Part shown: one piece after another, positions 62,551-64,000 of the stretch
How the letters are laid out: each line of letters begins with the position of its first letter
Numbering within the stretch: the stretch's first letter is position 1
NCBI GenBank assembly: GCA_023897205.1
Contig: JAHWDD010000002.1
Coordinates: forward strand, 7,006,001 to 7,070,000
Length of the DNA stretch: 64,000 nucleotides
Direction: 5' to 3'
Source: Exophiala sp. HKRS030
Taxonomy: Eukaryota > Ascomycota > Eurotiomycetes > Chaetothyriales > Herpotrichiellaceae
Notes under the pieces: model-generated
Told to the model about the DNA's origin: nothing
Seen by the model: the letters and a program-made list of their open reading frames with translations, nothing else
Databases searched by the model: none
Translations under genes and position numbers: made by a program

Positions 62551-64000
62551 TCACACTCGTCTAGCTCTTTTTTCTGGAGGTTCACCGTCTCCATTGCGTG
62601 CCTGGCCCTCGTCGAGTGAGCGTCGTCCACTTATGTCACGACCATCTCTGTTGTCGGTAGTAGTCTTCGGTCGAGAGGAAGATTCGGTCGACACTGGCTT
62701 TTGTTCGGTGGTCTCACGGTCTGTTTTGTGGAGTGCCTCGGGCAACGTGATCGAGAAAGAGAGCAAACGTCGACATTCCTTTTCAGCTTGTTCTTCTGGG
62801 GTCTCCTTTTCAGATTCCTTCCCACGTACTGTCTCGGCCTTGACGTCGTCTCGTTTCTGACTCTTCTCGTCTTCCTTCTCGTCTTCCTTCTTGTCATCTT
62901 TCTTCTCCTCGTCGGATGCTTCAGTATAGTGCCACAGAGCCTTCAAATCACCCTTCACAAGGGCTGTACCCCACAAAGAGAGCAACACACCAGGCACCAA
63001 ATACAATAACGCTGGTTGTGCATGCTCCGCAACTTGCATGATGACCACCGTAGTAATCATGCCGAGAACATAGCCGACAATCGTGGCGTAGAAGTATGGC
63101 TTCGGGAAGTTCTTGGCTTTGATGTCGTCGGACCATAATTTCGACCTCGTCCAGAATCGTTCTCCCCAACCACCCTTTGCACTAGCATACACCGGTTTCT
63201 CGGTCTCTTCACTACCCTTCTCTCCCTTGCGACTTTGTCGTAGGTAAAACAAGAACAAGTCGAACCTCAATGCAAAAGCAAGCATCATTCCTGGTACGAC
63301 AATATCCCCCAGCCCCAGCATCGCCATGGTCCTTTTCTTAGCCAGACATTGCAGATACTCTTCCATCGCCGCTGATCCCTCGGCTGCCCCGACGGGGAAC
63401 ACACAACCATCAGGCCGCGGAAAAAGTAATTTGATGGGTACGTCCAGCTTTGTTGCTACCGTGACCATCATGGGTGTGAAGAAAACGAAGTAGATGTCGT
63501 AGAAGAAAAGTGCACACAGAACAAGGGTCCCAGTCCAGGCGGTAGTGGGAGTCATGAACTGCAATGAGCCGTAGCAGAACGAAAAGCCAAGAAAATTCGT
63601 CAGGAACCAGGGTTTAGCGAGGAAGGCGTGATAGGACACTATGGCGGTGGACAGCAAGAGACTTATCAAGTCTAGAATGTCGATCGGGCATTTGACTGTT
63701 ATCAAACGGTGGATATGGAAGTCTAGCCGGGCTTTCGTGTATACCACGCCTCGAAATTGCCAAATTAGTTTTGAGACCGAGGATGGGACGGGCAGAGGCC
63801 ACAGTAGCCACGGAAATGGCGAAGAAGAGGTGTCACCGGTTTCGGTCTTGAAGCAATGGTCTGGTTGATTGGCTTTCCAGACCTTGCCTCCACGGGAATA
63901 CTGATCTGGAAGGAGAAAGGACCTTGCGATAGACAACATGTCCTTGATGAACTTCACAGCAAAGAAGAGGCCAATTTGCGAGAAGTAGATGCCCAACGCC
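62551..64000 (-). CDS. Signal peptide peptidase (presenilin-type aspartyl protease), 5' end outside window
   Basis: Intramembrane protease that clears signal peptides and other single-pass membrane segments in the ER. The frame is open to the right edge, so the N-terminus is missing; 482 residues are visible. Counting from the first full codons at the edge, the two catalytic Asp lie in FFYDIYFVFF (about 167) and MLGLGDIVVPG (about 231), and the conserved QPALLYL is at about 327-333, so the active site is complete. About seven membrane segments are seen. The C-terminus (from about 350) is a long charged tail rich in Asp, Glu and Lys, longer than in animal SPP. This tail type is common in filamentous fungi. 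No intron is needed in the visible part. Confidence 0.95.
   Translation of the reverse strand, partial: ALGIYFSQIGLFFAVKFIKDMLSIARSFLLPDQYSRGGKVWKANQPDHCFKTETGDTSSSPFPWLLWPLPVPSSVSKLIWQFRGVVYTKARLDFHIHRLITVKCPIDILDLISLLLSTAIVSYHAFLAKPWFLTNFLGFSFCYGSLQFMTPTTAWTGTLVLCALFFYDIYFVFFTPMMVTVATKLDVPIKLLFPRPDGCVFPVGAAEGSAAMEEYLQCLAKKRTMAMLGLGDIVVPGMMLAFALRFDLFLFYLRQSRKGEKGSEETEKPVYASAKGGWGERFWTRSKLWSDDIKAKNFPKPYFYATIVGYVLGMITTVVIMQVAEHAQPALLYLVPGVLLSLWGTALVKGDLKALWHYTEASDEEKKDDKKEDEKEDEKSQKRDDVKAETVRGKESEKETPEEQAEKECRRLLSFSITLPEALHKTDRETTEQKPVSTESSSRPKTTTDNRDGRDISGRRSLDEGQARNGDGEPPEKRARRV

Overview
This is a 64 kb piece of nuclear genome from a filamentous ascomycete (Pezizomycotina). The genes are split by short introns (about 46-160 nt) with GTRNGT-type donors and CTAAC/CTGAC-like branch sites. 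The gene set is typical of filamentous fungi: an Argonaute, an Skt5/Chs4 chitin-synthase activator, a two-enzyme ARG5,6 polyprotein, an FlbC-like zinc finger, a CRY-DASH with an RGG tail and a CYP52-type P450. A class such as Eurotiomycetes is plausible but is not proved by the sequence. I see no tRNA or rRNA gene, no CRISPR array and no intact transposon.

Layout, left to right. 0-12 kb: the 3' part of an Argonaute (+), then skt5 (-) and the meiotic cohesin subunit rec8 (-). 12-18 kb: arg5,6 (-) and the synaptobrevin snc1 (-). 19-24 kb: a SnoaL-like/NTF2-fold protein and a short-chain dehydrogenase (both +), then the complex III assembly factor cbp4 (+). 24-30 kb: a GPI-anchored GH76 mannosidase (-), fmp46 (-) and an unnamed LDLPLEVR-type protein (+). 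29.7-35.3 kb is a long stretch with no recognisable gene. 35-45 kb: flbC-like (+), CRY-DASH (+) and CYP52-like P450 (+). 47-55.5 kb: an uncharacterised multi-pass membrane protein (+) converging on a Leu3-type Zn2Cys6 regulator (-), which is divergent from an aconitase-family enzyme (+). 57-64 kb: a 70-residue conserved small protein (+), a lipocalin-like protein (+), an alpha/beta hydrolase (+) and, running off the right edge, a signal peptide peptidase (-).

Most genes are unrelated housekeeping or regulatory loci. Possible functional pairs are the SnoaL-like/SDR pair, the divergent Zn2Cys6/aconitase pair and the loose lipocalin-like/hydrolase pair. Gene models were assembled by hand by joining open frames at splice sites; every joined model keeps frame and total length divisible by three. 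No single obviously new system stands out. The strongest unexplained signal is a 9-base word, TACTCCGTA or its complement, found 15 times and only between genes, with dense groups on both sides of the CYP52-like gene.
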